Assembly: GCA_022822545.1 (NCBI GenBank)
Contig: JAJEBE010000049.1
Coordinates: forward strand, 124,001-188,000
DNA from: Anaerolineae bacterium
GTDB taxonomy: Bacteria; Chloroflexota; Anaerolineae; Aggregatilineales; Phototrophicaceae
DNA length: 64,000 bases
Direction of reading: 5' to 3'
In this document: piece after piece, positions 1 through 8,035 of the stretch
How positions within the stretch are numbered: the stretch's first letter is position 1
How the letters are laid out: each line of letters starts with the position of its first letter
Position numbers and translations under genes: made by a program
Notes under the pieces: generated by a model
Told to the model about the DNA's origin: nothing
Seen by the model: only the letters and a program-made list of their open reading frames with translations
The model's database searches: none

Positions 1-2
1 GC

Positions 3-485
3 CTTGGCGTCGGCTTGATGCTAATGTTCGTCGGCGTCGGTCAATTCTTCACCCAAATTGTGATTCTGCCGCCGGCATTGAAGAAATTCAGCGACCCGCT
101 TATTGTCATCTTCGGCGCCGGCGCGCGCGCGTTGGGCATGTTCATTTTCGCTGCGGCAACGGAACCCTTGCTCGGCTCCTTGAGCATGGTCTTTATCGCG
201 ATCGGCAGCGGATTGCTGCTGCCCGCGCTGCAATCTCTGGTCACCAAGACCGTGCCGCCGGAGCTGCGCGGGACTATACTCGGTATCTTTCAATCCGTCA
301 TGAATCTGGGTGTGATTATTTCCACCGCCGTTTCCGGTTCGCTCTTTGCGCTTCACCCGGCCGTGCCAAACTGGATCGGCGGCTTCTTGTACTTGTTTGC
401 AATCCTGCCGGCCCTAATGTTGTGGCGGCGGGAACGAGGCCAGCGGGCTAATGCAGGTGATAAATGGATGTTGTCAACTCAATAA
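3..485 (+). CDS. MFS transporter, C-terminal part (5' end outside window)
   Basis: The reading frame is open from the first bases of the window, so only the last ~160 residues of a major facilitator superfamily transporter are present. Visible are about five hydrophobic segments and, between two of them, the loop TVPPELRGTILGI, which resembles the conserved cytoplasmic loop of drug/sugar MFS proteins (P-x-x-x-R-G followed by a glycine-rich helix). The protein ends with a short basic, hydrophilic tail. The substrate cannot be inferred from this fragment. The gene is followed by tRNA-Pro on the opposite strand. Confidence 0.8.
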   Translation, partial: LGVGLMLMFVGVGQFFTQIVILPPALKKFSDPLIVIFGAGARALGMFIFAAATEPLLGSLSMVFIAIGSGLLLPALQSLVTKTVPPELRGTILGIFQSVMNLGVIISTAVSGSLFALHPAVPNWIGGFLYLFAILPALMLWRRERGQRANAGDKWMLSTQ

Positions 486-512
486 AAAACTGCCAAGACA
501 TGCTTGACAGTT
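484..512 (-). terminator. Intrinsic terminator of tRNA-Pro
   Basis: Read on the minus strand there is a 10-bp stem (one G-U pair; arms at 503-512 and 488-497) with a 5-nt loop, followed by a T-rich run at 484-489. It lies 13 nt past the 3' end of the tRNA. On the plus strand there is no T tract, so it serves the tRNA rather than the MFS gene. Confidence 0.75.
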
Positions 513-524
513 GCGAACTATTAG

Positions 525-598
525 TCGGGGCGGCGGGATTTGAACCCACGACCTCACCGACCCGAACGGTGCGCGCTACCGGGCTGCGCCACGCCCCG
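525..598 (-). tRNA. tRNA-Pro (anticodon CGG)
   Basis: The reverse complement folds as a complete 74-nt cloverleaf: acceptor CGGGGCG paired with CGCCCCG, D stem GCGC/GCGC, anticodon stem CACCG/CGGTG around loop TTCGGGT (anticodon CGG, reading CCG), a 5-nt variable loop, T stem GTGGG/CCCGC with loop TTCAAAT, and discriminator A at 525. CCA is not encoded; the next bases are CTAA. It is expressed alone from its own promoter. Confidence 0.96.
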
Positions 599-612
599 AC
601 AAAATCCCAAGT

Positions 613-641
613 AGCTTAGCAAAGTCCTGCCCGACTGACAA
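613..641 (-). promoter_or_regulatory. Candidate sigma70-type promoter of tRNA-Pro
   Basis: On the minus strand, TTGTCA (636-641) and an extended -10, TGC-TAAGCT (hexamer at 613-618), are separated by 17 bp and end about 15 nt before the mature tRNA 5' end. The -35 is 5/6 to consensus; the -10 is weak but has the TGn extension. Confidence 0.5.
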
Positions 642-647
642 GGCAAA

Positions 648-1286
648 ATGATGCCCGAAGCGTCACCGTTAACACTGACCGACCGACTGAGGAAGCTCGC
701 GAGCGCCCCGCTTGAGCGCTGCGCCAGCCTGCTTGCAAGGCTGGGAATTCATCCCGATTGGATTACCGTCGCTGGCTTGCTGCTGGTGGCCCTGGCCGCA
801 GCATTCCTGGCGCATGGCGAATTCCTGGCGGGCGGCGCGCTTCTCTTGCTCAGCCTGCCCCTGGACGCCCTGGACGGGGCGGTGGCGCGGGCGATTGGGC
901 GGGGGGGCGCTTTTGGCATGGTGCTGGATTCAACCCTGGACCGCTACGCTGACGGTTTAATTTTCGCCGCTTTCAGTTATTATTTTGCCGCGAACGCGCG
1001 ATTTGACATGCTGCTTCTGGCGCTCGCCGCCTTGCTTGGCAGCTTTCTGGTCAGTTACATTCGCGCGCGCGCCGACGACGCCAAGGTCGCCGTCGGCACA
1101 ACTGTCGGATTCTTCACGCGATTGGAGCGAGTGGCGGTCATACTTGTCATGACCATAAGCAGCGGCCTGCTGGAAACCGCGCTCCCGCTGGAAATCGGTA
1201 CGCTGATCCTGGCTATCGGCACAAACATTACCGCGCTGCAACGACTCCGGCATGTATACTCAAGGCTGAAAGACCGAGGTGATTAA
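648..1286 (+). CDS. CDP-alcohol phosphatidyltransferase family protein
   Basis: This is an integral membrane enzyme of phospholipid synthesis that transfers a phosphatidyl group from CDP-diacylglycerol to an alcohol acceptor. The family signature D-G-x2-A-R-x8-G-x3-D-x3-D is complete: D76-G77, A80-R81, G90, D94 and D98 of 212 residues. About six hydrophobic segments fit the family fold. The acceptor (glycerol phosphate, inositol phosphate or other) cannot be decided from the sequence. Translation starts at ATG 648 or 651. The stop codon directly abuts the lgt start at 1287, so the two genes are almost certainly cotranscribed, linking phospholipid and lipoprotein synthesis. Confidence 0.9.
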   Translation: MMPEASPLTLTDRLRKLASAPLERCASLLARLGIHPDWITVAGLLLVALAAAFLAHGEFLAGGALLLLSLPLDALDGAVARAIGRGGAFGMVLDSTLDRYADGLIFAAFSYYFAANARFDMLLLALAALLGSFLVSYIRARADDAKVAVGTTVGFFTRLERVAVILVMTISSGLLETALPLEIGTLILAIGTNITALQRLRHVYSRLKDRGD

Positions 1287-2348
1287 ATGGAATTTGAACA
1301 AGCCTATGTTGTCATTGGCAACCTGCAAATACGCTACTACGGGATCATCATTGTCATCGCCTTGCTCGCCGGGGCTTATGTCGCTTCGCTGCTCGCCAGC
1401 CGCAGCGGCCGCGACAGCGATCACATCTGGGGCGGCTTAACCTGGGCGATCATTCCCGGCATCATCGGCGCGCGCCTGTGGTTCGTGCTCTTCCCGCCGG
1501 TATCATTGATCGCCGGCTGCGGCATCGAAGGCGAGATTTGCCAGGATACCGCCTGGTTCCTCGAGAACTTCTTCGACCGGGAGAGCGGCGCCATCGCGAT
1601 ATGGAGCGGGGGCTTGAGCATCTTCGGCGGGTTGATCGGCGCTGCTTTTGGCGCCTGGCTCTATCTCAGCGCCTGGCATAACCGCATCGTCGGCTTGTTT
1701 ACCACGATTCTCACGCCCGTCCTGTGGCTGTACCAATTGCTGGAATGGCTCGTGACCATGATTGTCGCGCGCCTGCGCGGTAAAGACGCCAGCCCCTTCC
1801 GCTACCAGCGGCCCCAAAGCGACTTCCCGGATGAAGGCATGTACTTGCGGCCCTGGATGGACATCGCCGCTGTCGCCATTCCCTTGGGCCAGGCCATCGG
1901 CCGCTTCGCCAATTACGTCAATCAAGAGTTGTACGGCGCGCCGACCAACTTGCCCTGGGGCATCCAGATCCCGCGAGAAGCCCGCGTCGCGCCTTTTGAA
2001 AGCCTCATTGATTTTCCGCTCGATACGCTGTTTCATCCGATTTGGGCTTATGAAGCGCTCTGGAGCCTCGTCGCCTTCTATGTGCTCTGGCGCATTTATC
2101 ACCAGTATCGCGAGCGATTGCTCGAGGGCGATCTGTTCTTGCTCTATATCGCCCAATACTCTTTCGTGCGTTTCCTGCTCGAATTCTTGCGCGTCGAAGT
2201 CGCGGAAATCGGCGCCTCCGGCATCAACAGTTCGCAGTCTGTTACCTTTATCGCCTTCCTTATCTCTGCCGGTATACTCTTTCGGCGGCGTCGCGAGCGG
2301 GAAGCCGCCGCTGCCGAGGCGGCCGCTAAACAGGCGGCAGAGACTTAA
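1287..2348 (+). CDS. lgt: Prolipoprotein diacylglyceryl transferase
   Basis: Lgt moves diacylglycerol from phosphatidylglycerol to the lipobox cysteine of prolipoproteins in the cytoplasmic membrane. The family signature is present as GRFANYVNQELYG, with the catalytic-region Arg and Asn. The motif IWSGGLSIFGGLIG corresponds to the segment that carries His-Gly-Gly in many proteobacterial Lgt enzymes; here it is Phe-Gly-Gly. The protein has 353 residues, against about 260-290 typically. The excess is a hydrophobic/hydrophilic insertion of some 50 residues (about 135-190) before the signature, plus an Ala/Glu/Arg-rich C-terminal tail. A strong Shine-Dalgarno, GAGGTGA (1276-1282), lies inside the preceding gene. 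Confidence 0.95.
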   Translation: MEFEQAYVVIGNLQIRYYGIIIVIALLAGAYVASLLASRSGRDSDHIWGGLTWAIIPGIIGARLWFVLFPPVSLIAGCGIEGEICQDTAWFLENFFDRESGAIAIWSGGLSIFGGLIGAAFGAWLYLSAWHNRIVGLFTTILTPVLWLYQLLEWLVTMIVARLRGKDASPFRYQRPQSDFPDEGMYLRPWMDIAAVAIPLGQAIGRFANYVNQELYGAPTNLPWGIQIPREARVAPFESLIDFPLDTLFHPIWAYEALWSLVAFYVLWRIYHQYRERLLEGDLFLLYIAQYSFVRFLLEFLRVEVAEIGASGINSSQSVTFIAFLISAGILFRRRREREAAAAEAAAKQAAET

Positions 2349-2492
2349 CCGCCGGCATGCCGCGCCAGCATTGCTGCGCACTACAAAGTTTTCCAATCCG
2401 ATGAATTATGGTATCGTCATTTGAGCAAGGTGGACGATGTACGGGTCTGCTATACTTGTGCCACGCCAGTACGGCAAATCAAAGGCGAAGAA

Positions 2493-3251
2493 ATGGCGCG
2501 CGTCGTAATATTGGGAACAGCCGGTGCGGTCAACAGCGCCCAACACGACTATACGCATTTTCTGCTGATTGGGGAAAAAGATACGCCCGTCCTCGTCGAC
2601 GCCGGCTCCAATCCCTTGGACAAGATTAAAGCCCTCGGCATTGATGACCGGCAGCTTCAAGACATCATTCTGACGCATTTCCATTCCGACCATGTGGCCG
2701 GCGTGCCAAACATGCTCATGCACATGTGGCAGATGGGGCGGAAGACCCCGATGCGCTTCTACGGCATTCCCCATTGCATCAACCGCGTTGAAGAGACGAT
2801 GGAAATGTACGGCTGGGAATACTGGCCGAATTTTTTCCCCGTTTCCTTTTCCCGCATCAGTTTGCAAGACAATACTTTGCTCTTCGAGAATAAAGATTTC
2901 GCCATTCATTCTTTTCCAGTCGTCCACTTCATTCCCACCATCGGCATGCGCATCACCAACAAGCACAACGGCAACGTACTCGCCTACAGTTGTGATACGG
3001 AACCTTGCCCCAACGCCCTGAGAATTGGCAAGGACGCCGACATCTTCATCCACGAAGCCGGCGGTCCGCCGCCGGGCCACAGCACAGCGCGCATGGCCGG
3101 GGAAGCGGCGACGGAAGCCGGCGCCAAAGAACTGCGCCTGATACACTATCAGGTCTGGAATCAAGACCCGGAACCGCTCGTCCAAGAGGCGGCTGAAGCC
3201 TACGATGGTCCTATCCACCTCTGCCGCGATTTCGACGAGTTCGAGTTCTAG
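2493..3251 (+). CDS. MBL-fold metallo-hydrolase, RNase Z-like
   Basis: This 252-residue metallo-beta-lactamase-fold enzyme has the metal-binding motif H-F-H-S-D-H at residues 62-67. Downstream come SCDTEP, which supplies the bridging aspartate, and an IHEAGG segment. It resembles the RNase Z/arylsulfatase-like branch more than beta-lactamases. The substrate is unknown. The ATG at 2493, preceded by GGCGAAG, is preferred over an in-frame TTG at 2421, because the family fold starts at MARVVILGT. It follows lgt by about 145 nt. Confidence 0.85.
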   Translation: MARVVILGTAGAVNSAQHDYTHFLLIGEKDTPVLVDAGSNPLDKIKALGIDDRQLQDIILTHFHSDHVAGVPNMLMHMWQMGRKTPMRFYGIPHCINRVEETMEMYGWEYWPNFFPVSFSRISLQDNTLLFENKDFAIHSFPVVHFIPTIGMRITNKHNGNVLAYSCDTEPCPNALRIGKDADIFIHEAGGPPPGHSTARMAGEAATEAGAKELRLIHYQVWNQDPEPLVQEAAEAYDGPIHLCRDFDEFEF

Positions 3252-3262
3252 CAGGCCGCTAC

Positions 3263-4018
3263 ATGCAGCCACATTGCCCGCAATGCCAAGAGCCCATCAA
3301 AGCGGAGCAAATCAATATCCAGCGCATGGTTGCCTTGTGCGAGGCTTGCGGCAGCATCTTCGATATCGACAGCCAGCGCCATAAAGCCAAGCGCCGCAAG
3401 GTCAAGCGCCCCCAGCCCCTGCGCATTTTGGCGGAGGCGCCGCTGCATATCGCTTTCCGCACCAACTTCCGCCTGGATAGAAGCGAGAGCTTTCGCTCCA
3501 GCGCCATCATGAGCGGCGTCTTCAGCATGCTCACGCTGCTGATGCTCGGCCTTCAGCAGGAAGGCGAGGTGCCCCTCTTTTTGCCCTTGATGTTTCTGCT
3601 GATGGCGAGCGCGGCGCTCTATTCCCTGGCGACAATCGCCTATAACCAAACGCATATCCGCGTCGATGCGGCAGCGATCCACGTCGCCCGTCGTCCCCTG
3701 CCGTCCTTGACGCAGGCGCGGCAAGTCAGCCTGGACGGCATCGACTGCTTCAGCGCCGAAGAAACCGTCGCTTCCCAGCGCGAAGGCTACGATACGCCAC
3801 GTTATCATGTCTGGGCAAACTCTCTGGATGGCGGCCGCCGGCTGGTCTGCGGCGATCTCGTTGAAGAATACGCCAGCTATATCGCCAGCCAACTGAACCA
3901 GCGCCTGCTCCAAGACGACGCCGTCAGCGCCGCCCGCCTCAGCGACCGCCAGCCCGGCGCGCTCCACGAAGAGCTTGACCGCGATTTGGAAGCATCCGAC
4001 AAAGAAATCTCCCGCTGA
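3263..4018 (+). CDS. Membrane protein with N-terminal zinc ribbon, unknown function
   Basis: This is a 251-residue protein. The N-terminus has two CxxC knuckles (C5/C8 and C26/C29), typical of a zinc ribbon. Residues ~85-130 form a hydrophobic hairpin of two membrane segments, followed by a soluble C-terminal domain of ~130 residues with alternating hydrophobic residues. I recognise no enzymatic motif. It starts 11 nt after the preceding MBL gene and could be cotranscribed with it. The architecture (zinc ribbon, two TM helices, PH-like tail) suggests a small regulatory or scaffold membrane protein, but no function can be assigned. Confidence 0.75.
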   Translation: MQPHCPQCQEPIKAEQINIQRMVALCEACGSIFDIDSQRHKAKRRKVKRPQPLRILAEAPLHIAFRTNFRLDRSESFRSSAIMSGVFSMLTLLMLGLQQEGEVPLFLPLMFLLMASAALYSLATIAYNQTHIRVDAAAIHVARRPLPSLTQARQVSLDGIDCFSAEETVASQREGYDTPRYHVWANSLDGGRRLVCGDLVEEYASYIASQLNQRLLQDDAVSAARLSDRQPGALHEELDRDLEASDKEISR

Positions 4019-4069
4019 TTTGCGGGGACGCTGCGAAATGAGCGCCGCTTCGGATTTCCCCCGCTTTTG

Positions 4070-4098
4070 TGGTGAACCACCGCCATCTGCATTACAAT
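4070..4098 (+). promoter_or_regulatory. Candidate promoter of the permuted SBP gene
   Basis: TGGTGA (4070-4075), a 17-bp spacer and TACAAT (4093-4098) precede the SBP start at 4135. The -10 is 5/6 to consensus; the -35 is weak. The site is placed suitably for a ~30-nt leader with the GGAGGAG ribosome-binding site. Confidence 0.4.
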
Positions 4099-4134
4099 CT
4101 GACCTGTCTACAAACCAATGGAGGAGATTTAACA

Positions 4135-5805
4135 ATGAAAGTTCTATGCCGATTGCCCATTCTGTTGCTCATAATTGCCATGCTCGCCCTGCCTGCCGCC
4201 GGCCAGGATGAATTGCTCAGCTTCGGCGCCGAAGACTGTAACTACGGCGGCAACCTCAAGTCGGTCGAAGCGGTTGACGCCCTTACTGTGCGTGTCACGC
4301 TTTGCAATACGGATGCGCTCTTCGAGCAGAAGGCAGCCAGCCTGGGCTTGTCCATTCATCCCGCCGAATACGTCAACGCCACCCAAGGCGAAGGTGATCT
4401 GTTGACCCACGCCATCGGCACCGGCCCGCTGAAGTTGGTCAACTGGGACCAAGGCAACGAAATCGTCTTCGAGCGCTACGACGACTACTGGGGTGAGCCC
4501 TCAATCGAAGACACCGTCATCCTGCGCTGGAATTCCGAGGCGGCCGCCCGCGCCACCGAACTGCGCGCCGGCACGATCGACGGTATGAAGTTCGCCAATC
4601 CGGACGACATTCCGGTCTTCCGCGCCGATCCCAACTTCAATCTTATTGACATTCCCCCGCTGACGGGCGTCTATGTCGCCATGAGCAACTACTTCGAGCC
4701 GCTCAATGACGTGCGCGTTCGCAAGGCCATCGCCATGGGCATCGACCGCCAGCGCATCGTCGACAACTTCTTCCCGCCCGGCTCGCCTTTGACGCCCGAC
4801 TTCGCGCCTCCCGCCGTGTTCGGCCACGTCTCCGAAGGCGGTGTGCCCGGCTTCGATCAAGACGCCGCCAAGGCGCTGCTGGCGGAAGCCGCTGCCGATC
4901 TGGGCTTCGAGCTCCCGCTGGATTCCCTGGTCGATACCCGCACCGGCGAAGACCGCGCTCTGACCCTCACCTGGCGTGACGTCGTCCGCGGCTACCTGCC
5001 CAACCCGGGCATCATCGCCAACGATGTCGCCGCTCAACTCGCGGATATCGGCGTTATCGCCGATGTACAAGTGGTTGAATCCGGTACTTTCCTCGCCTCG
5101 GCAAATGCCGGCAACGAACCCCTGCATATCCTGGGCTGGCATGCCGACTTCCCCGACGCCTCCAACTTCTACAGCTGCTGCTTCGGCCCCAACAATACGC
5201 AATTGGGCGTTCCCAATCCCGCGCTGTATGAACCCTTGGTCTCCGCTTCCCAAGTCCTCGACCCCGAAGAGCGCATGGGATACTTCCGGCAAGTCGCTGA
5301 TGCTATGGCGGAACACGTGCCTTGGGTGCCCTTCGGCCACGCTGGCGCCGCCGATGTCTGGCAAGTGCGCATGGTCGGCGTGCATCCCGGCCTGCTCGAT
5401 GGCACGGAAGAATTCTCCCGCATTGAAGACCCGGACGACAACAACGTCATCTACATGCAAAATGCCGAGCCGATCTCGCTCTACTGCAACGACACCTGGG
5501 ACGGCGAGACCTTCCGCGCCTGCCACCAGGTAAGCGAAGCCCTGCTTGACTTTGAGCGCGGCGGCGTCGATGTGATTCCCGGCCTGGCGGAAACCTGGTC
5601 AGCGTCGGACGACGGCTTGACCTGGACCTTCAACCTTCGCGAGGGCGTCCTCTTCCACGATGGCTCCACGCTGGACGCTAATGATGTCGTCGTGTCCTGG
5701 CAGGCTCCCGCGGATTGCGCCAGCCCCAACCACACCGGCACCGGCCAAGCCTTCGCCATCTACAAGTCCATCTTCCAGCAGTTCATCAACGCGGATCAGT
5801 GCTAA
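4135..5805 (+). CDS. ABC transporter substrate-binding protein (SBP_bac_5), circularly permuted order
   Basis: This is an extracytoplasmic solute-binding protein of the peptide/nickel (DppA/OppA) family, 556 residues, with a signal peptide ending at LPAAGQ. The start ATG at 4135 is preceded by GGAGGAG. The domain order is unusual. The segment KSVEAVDALTVRV...GTGPLKLVNW, which belongs ~150-250 residues into a canonical family member, sits right after the signal peptide. The canonical N-terminal block (EPISLYCNDTW near residue 445, then SDDGLTWTFNLREGV and FHDGSTLDANDVVVSW near residues 488-522) forms the C-terminus. In the paralogue at 49010 the equivalent SEDGLTWTFNLR lies near residue 105. 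The protein is therefore a circular permutant. Cysteines occur near both new termini. It converges on two ABC permease genes, its probable partners; no ATPase gene is nearby. Confidence 0.9.
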   Translation: MKVLCRLPILLLIIAMLALPAAGQDELLSFGAEDCNYGGNLKSVEAVDALTVRVTLCNTDALFEQKAASLGLSIHPAEYVNATQGEGDLLTHAIGTGPLKLVNWDQGNEIVFERYDDYWGEPSIEDTVILRWNSEAAARATELRAGTIDGMKFANPDDIPVFRADPNFNLIDIPPLTGVYVAMSNYFEPLNDVRVRKAIAMGIDRQRIVDNFFPPGSPLTPDFAPPAVFGHVSEGGVPGFDQDAAKALLAEAAADLGFELPLDSLVDTRTGEDRALTLTWRDVVRGYLPNPGIIANDVAAQLADIGVIADVQVVESGTFLASANAGNEPLHILGWHADFPDASNFYSCCFGPNNTQLGVPNPALYEPLVSASQVLDPEERMGYFRQVADAMAEHVPWVPFGHAGAADVWQVRMVGVHPGLLDGTEEFSRIEDPDDNNVIYMQNAEPISLYCNDTWDGETFRACHQVSEALLDFERGGVDVIPGLAETWSASDDGLTWTFNLREGVLFHDGSTLDANDVVVSWQAPADCASPNHTGTGQAFAIYKSIFQQFINADQC

Positions 5806-5824
5806 CGCTGCGTCAACCGTAAAC

Positions 5825-5897
5825 TGTAGGGGCGACCGATCCGGTCGCCCGCAAAGCATCTATCCAACAAATGGGCGGCCCGCCGGGTCGCCCTTAC
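5825..5897. repeat. Dispersed palindromic repeat (REP/BIME-like), locus 1
   Basis: Two hairpins lie between converging genes. The first has a 9-bp stem (5830-5838 with 5842-5850); the second has 9 bp with one G-T (5873-5881 with 5885-5893). Their outer arms are themselves inverted copies: GTAGGGGCGACC at the left, and the complement of GTAAGGGCGACC at the right. The same core, GTAGGGGYGAC...GTCGCCCG, recurs at 27798-27864 and 60913-60938. The second hairpin is followed only by TTACG, so it is not a convincing intrinsic terminator. Confidence 0.8.
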
Positions 5898-5931
5898 GTT
5901 TCGGCACAAGATTGGGTTGGGGATTGAATAG

Positions 5932-6870
5932 CTAATTCCGATTCAGCCGCGGATCAAGCGCGTCCCGCATGCCATCGCCGAGCAAGTTAAATCCCAACAC
6001 GGTAATCATGATCGCGATACCGGGGAAGAATACCAAATGCGGCGACGTAAACAGGTAATTGCGAGATTCGCTGAGGATCTGCCCCCATTCCGGCGTCGGC
6101 GGCTGTGCGCCCAATCCCAGGAACGACAAGGCGGCCGCGTCCAAAATCGCCGTGCCGACGCCGAGCGTCCCCTGCACAATGATCGGCGTGATTGCGTTCG
6201 GCAGAATATGCGCCAGCATGATTCGCAGGGGATTCGCGCCCAGCGCCTGCTCGGCCACAACGAACTCCTGCTCCTTGATCGACAAGACGCTCGCCCGCGA
6301 TAGCCGCGCGTACTGCGGGATGAAGGTGATGGTGATGCCTAGCAGGGCGTTCGTCAGCCCCGGGCCAAGAATCGTGACGATCGATATCGCCAGCAGCAAC
6401 GCGGGAAAAGCTAAAACGACATCCATCAGACGCATGATCGCGTTGTCCACCGCTCCGCCGACATAACCCGCGATTAAGCCCAGCGTCGTGCCGGCGATGA
6501 TCGATAGACTGATCGTGATGACGCCCACTGACAGCGAAGTCCGCGTTCCATAGATCACCCGGCTGTATAGATCACGCGCGTTGAGGTCCAGGCCGAGGAT
6601 ATGTTGCGGCTCTTCACAGCCCAAAATAGGTATGCACGGCGGCTTGCTCGGCAGCCGTCCCGTCTCTCCCGGCACGCCGATCATCGTTTTGAGGGGATCG
6701 TGCGTCGCGAAGATCGGCGCGGCGATGGCGATGATGACCAGCGCGCCAATGATAATCATGCCGAGCAATGCCGACGGGCTGTGCCGCAGGTTGCGCAGCG
6801 CTTCCAGCCACAAGTTTGGAGAACGATAGGCTGACTCGGGTTGAAGCGCCGCTGGTCTTGTCGCTGCCAT
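5932..6870 (-). CDS. Peptide-type ABC transporter permease (DppC/OppC family)
   Basis: This 312-residue inner-membrane permease has the BPD_transp_1 fold. It has an N-terminal OppC_N-type segment, then a periplasmic loop with Cys residues and the sequence GLDLNARDLYSRVIYGTRTSL, diagnostic of the DppC branch (D-x-x-G/A-R-D-x-x-S/T-R). The EAA-type loop is seen as EQALGANPLRIMLAHILPN. About six membrane helices are visible. It is 20 nt downstream of the DppB-type gene and forms the heterodimeric channel with it. The likely binding protein is the convergent permuted SBP. No ATP-binding subunit is encoded in this locus, so the ATPases must be elsewhere or shared. Confidence 0.93.
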   Translation of the reverse strand: MAATRPAALQPESAYRSPNLWLEALRNLRHSPSALLGMIIIGALVIIAIAAPIFATHDPLKTMIGVPGETGRLPSKPPCIPILGCEEPQHILGLDLNARDLYSRVIYGTRTSLSVGVITISLSIIAGTTLGLIAGYVGGAVDNAIMRLMDVVLAFPALLLAISIVTILGPGLTNALLGITITFIPQYARLSRASVLSIKEQEFVVAEQALGANPLRIMLAHILPNAITPIIVQGTLGVGTAILDAAALSFLGLGAQPPTPEWGQILSESRNYLFTSPHLVFFPGIAIMITVLGFNLLGDGMRDALDPRLNRN

Positions 6871-6890
6871 AAGCTTGACTCGTAGGCCCG

Positions 6891-7967
6891 CTAGTTGAAG
6901 CGGATGCGCGGATCAAGGTAGCCATACAAGATATCGACCACCATGTTGATTAGTACAAATCCCGCGGCGATGACGACGGTGAAGCCCTGCACAAGCGTGT
7001 AATCCCGCGAGGTGATGCTATCGACCAAGGTCCGGCCGACGCCCGTCAAACTGAAGATCGTTTCCGTCAAAACGGCGCCGCTGATCACCAGGCCGAAATT
7101 CAGGCCGATCACCGTGATGACCGGCAGCATCGCGTTCTTCAAAGCATGTTTGCCGACCACCTCGCGCTCGCGTAGGCCCTTCGCCCGCGCCGTCCGCACA
7201 TAATCTTGATTCAGCACCTCCAGCACGCTCGAGCGGCTCATCCGCGCGATGATGGCCAGCGGGATCGTGCCAACCGCCACCGCCGGCAAAATCAGATGGC
7301 GCAAGGCATCGACGAGCAGCTCGCCGTTCAAGGTTAGGACGGCATTCAAGGTGTTGATGCGCGAGATGAAGCGTAGCAAGCCGGGCGGCTCAGCCCCTTC
7401 GGCGATCCACCCCGCTACAATGTAGAAGGGCTCGGGGTTGGCGCCGGGTGTCAATCGGCCCGATGGCGGCAGCGCGAAGGGTGTGTCCTTCAGCAGCACC
7501 GCGAAGAGATAGGCCAACATCAAGCCCAGCCAAAATACGGGCATCGAAACACCGATGTTCGCGCCGATCATCGTGCCGACATCCAGCGCCGATTTGTGGC
7601 GGTAGGCGCTGAGCACACCCAGCGGAACGCCTACGCTGATCGCGAAGAGCAGGGCGAAGGCGCCGAGCTCCACCGTGGTCGGCAGCCGCTCAACCAGCAA
7701 CTCCATCACCGGGCGGTGAAAACGCATCGAGTCGCCCAAGTCGCCTTGGGCGAAATTCCGCATATAGATCAACAATTGGATTGGCGCTGGCTGGTCGAGT
7801 CCGTTGCGCCGAAAGAAAGTCTCGCAGATTTCCGGCGTCGCTCGCTCGCCCAGCACCGCAAGGCAGGGATCGCCCGGTATCGCCCGCGCCAGCGTGAATG
7901 TGACAATCAGAATCCCGAGGAGCACCGGGATGGAAAAGGTCAACCTGCGAATGACAAACTTGAGCAT
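6891..7967 (-). CDS. Peptide-type ABC transporter permease (DppB/OppB family)
   Basis: This 358-residue permease has the DppB-type N-terminus (RLTFSIPVLLGILIVTFTLARAIPGDP, visible as its first helix and first periplasmic segment) and six or so membrane helices. The coupling loop is RTARAKGLREREVVGKHALKN, and the end is DILYGYLDPRIRFN, the usual DppB ending. A longer periplasmic loop (about residues 180-220, containing AGWIAEGAEPPG) adds to the usual ~310-340 residues. It is transcribed ahead of the DppC-type gene and 68 nt after glpK on the same strand. Confidence 0.93.
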   Translation of the reverse strand: MLKFVIRRLTFSIPVLLGILIVTFTLARAIPGDPCLAVLGERATPEICETFFRRNGLDQPAPIQLLIYMRNFAQGDLGDSMRFHRPVMELLVERLPTTVELGAFALLFAISVGVPLGVLSAYRHKSALDVGTMIGANIGVSMPVFWLGLMLAYLFAVLLKDTPFALPPSGRLTPGANPEPFYIVAGWIAEGAEPPGLLRFISRINTLNAVLTLNGELLVDALRHLILPAVAVGTIPLAIIARMSRSSVLEVLNQDYVRTARAKGLREREVVGKHALKNAMLPVITVIGLNFGLVISGAVLTETIFSLTGVGRTLVDSITSRDYTLVQGFTVVIAAGFVLINMVVDILYGYLDPRIRFN

Positions 7968-8035
7968 CGCTGGAATCCAGACAATAGAAGTCTCACAAGT
8001 ATAGCGGAATTCCCGATAGGCTGGGCTAAGGCGCC

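Noticed and set aside
3248-4135. 295-codon minus-strand ORF
   Set aside because: Antisense to the zinc-ribbon membrane protein. Both frames are open, but the plus frame has paired CxxC motifs and membrane segments, and follows the upstream gene closely.
4501-5526. 341-codon minus-strand ORF
   Set aside because: Antisense to the permuted substrate-binding protein, with no recognisable domain; a codon-bias shadow.
5825-5897. Bidirectional intrinsic terminator between converging genes
   Set aside because: The hairpins are strong, but no T tract follows on either strand, and the same sequences recur elsewhere away from gene ends.
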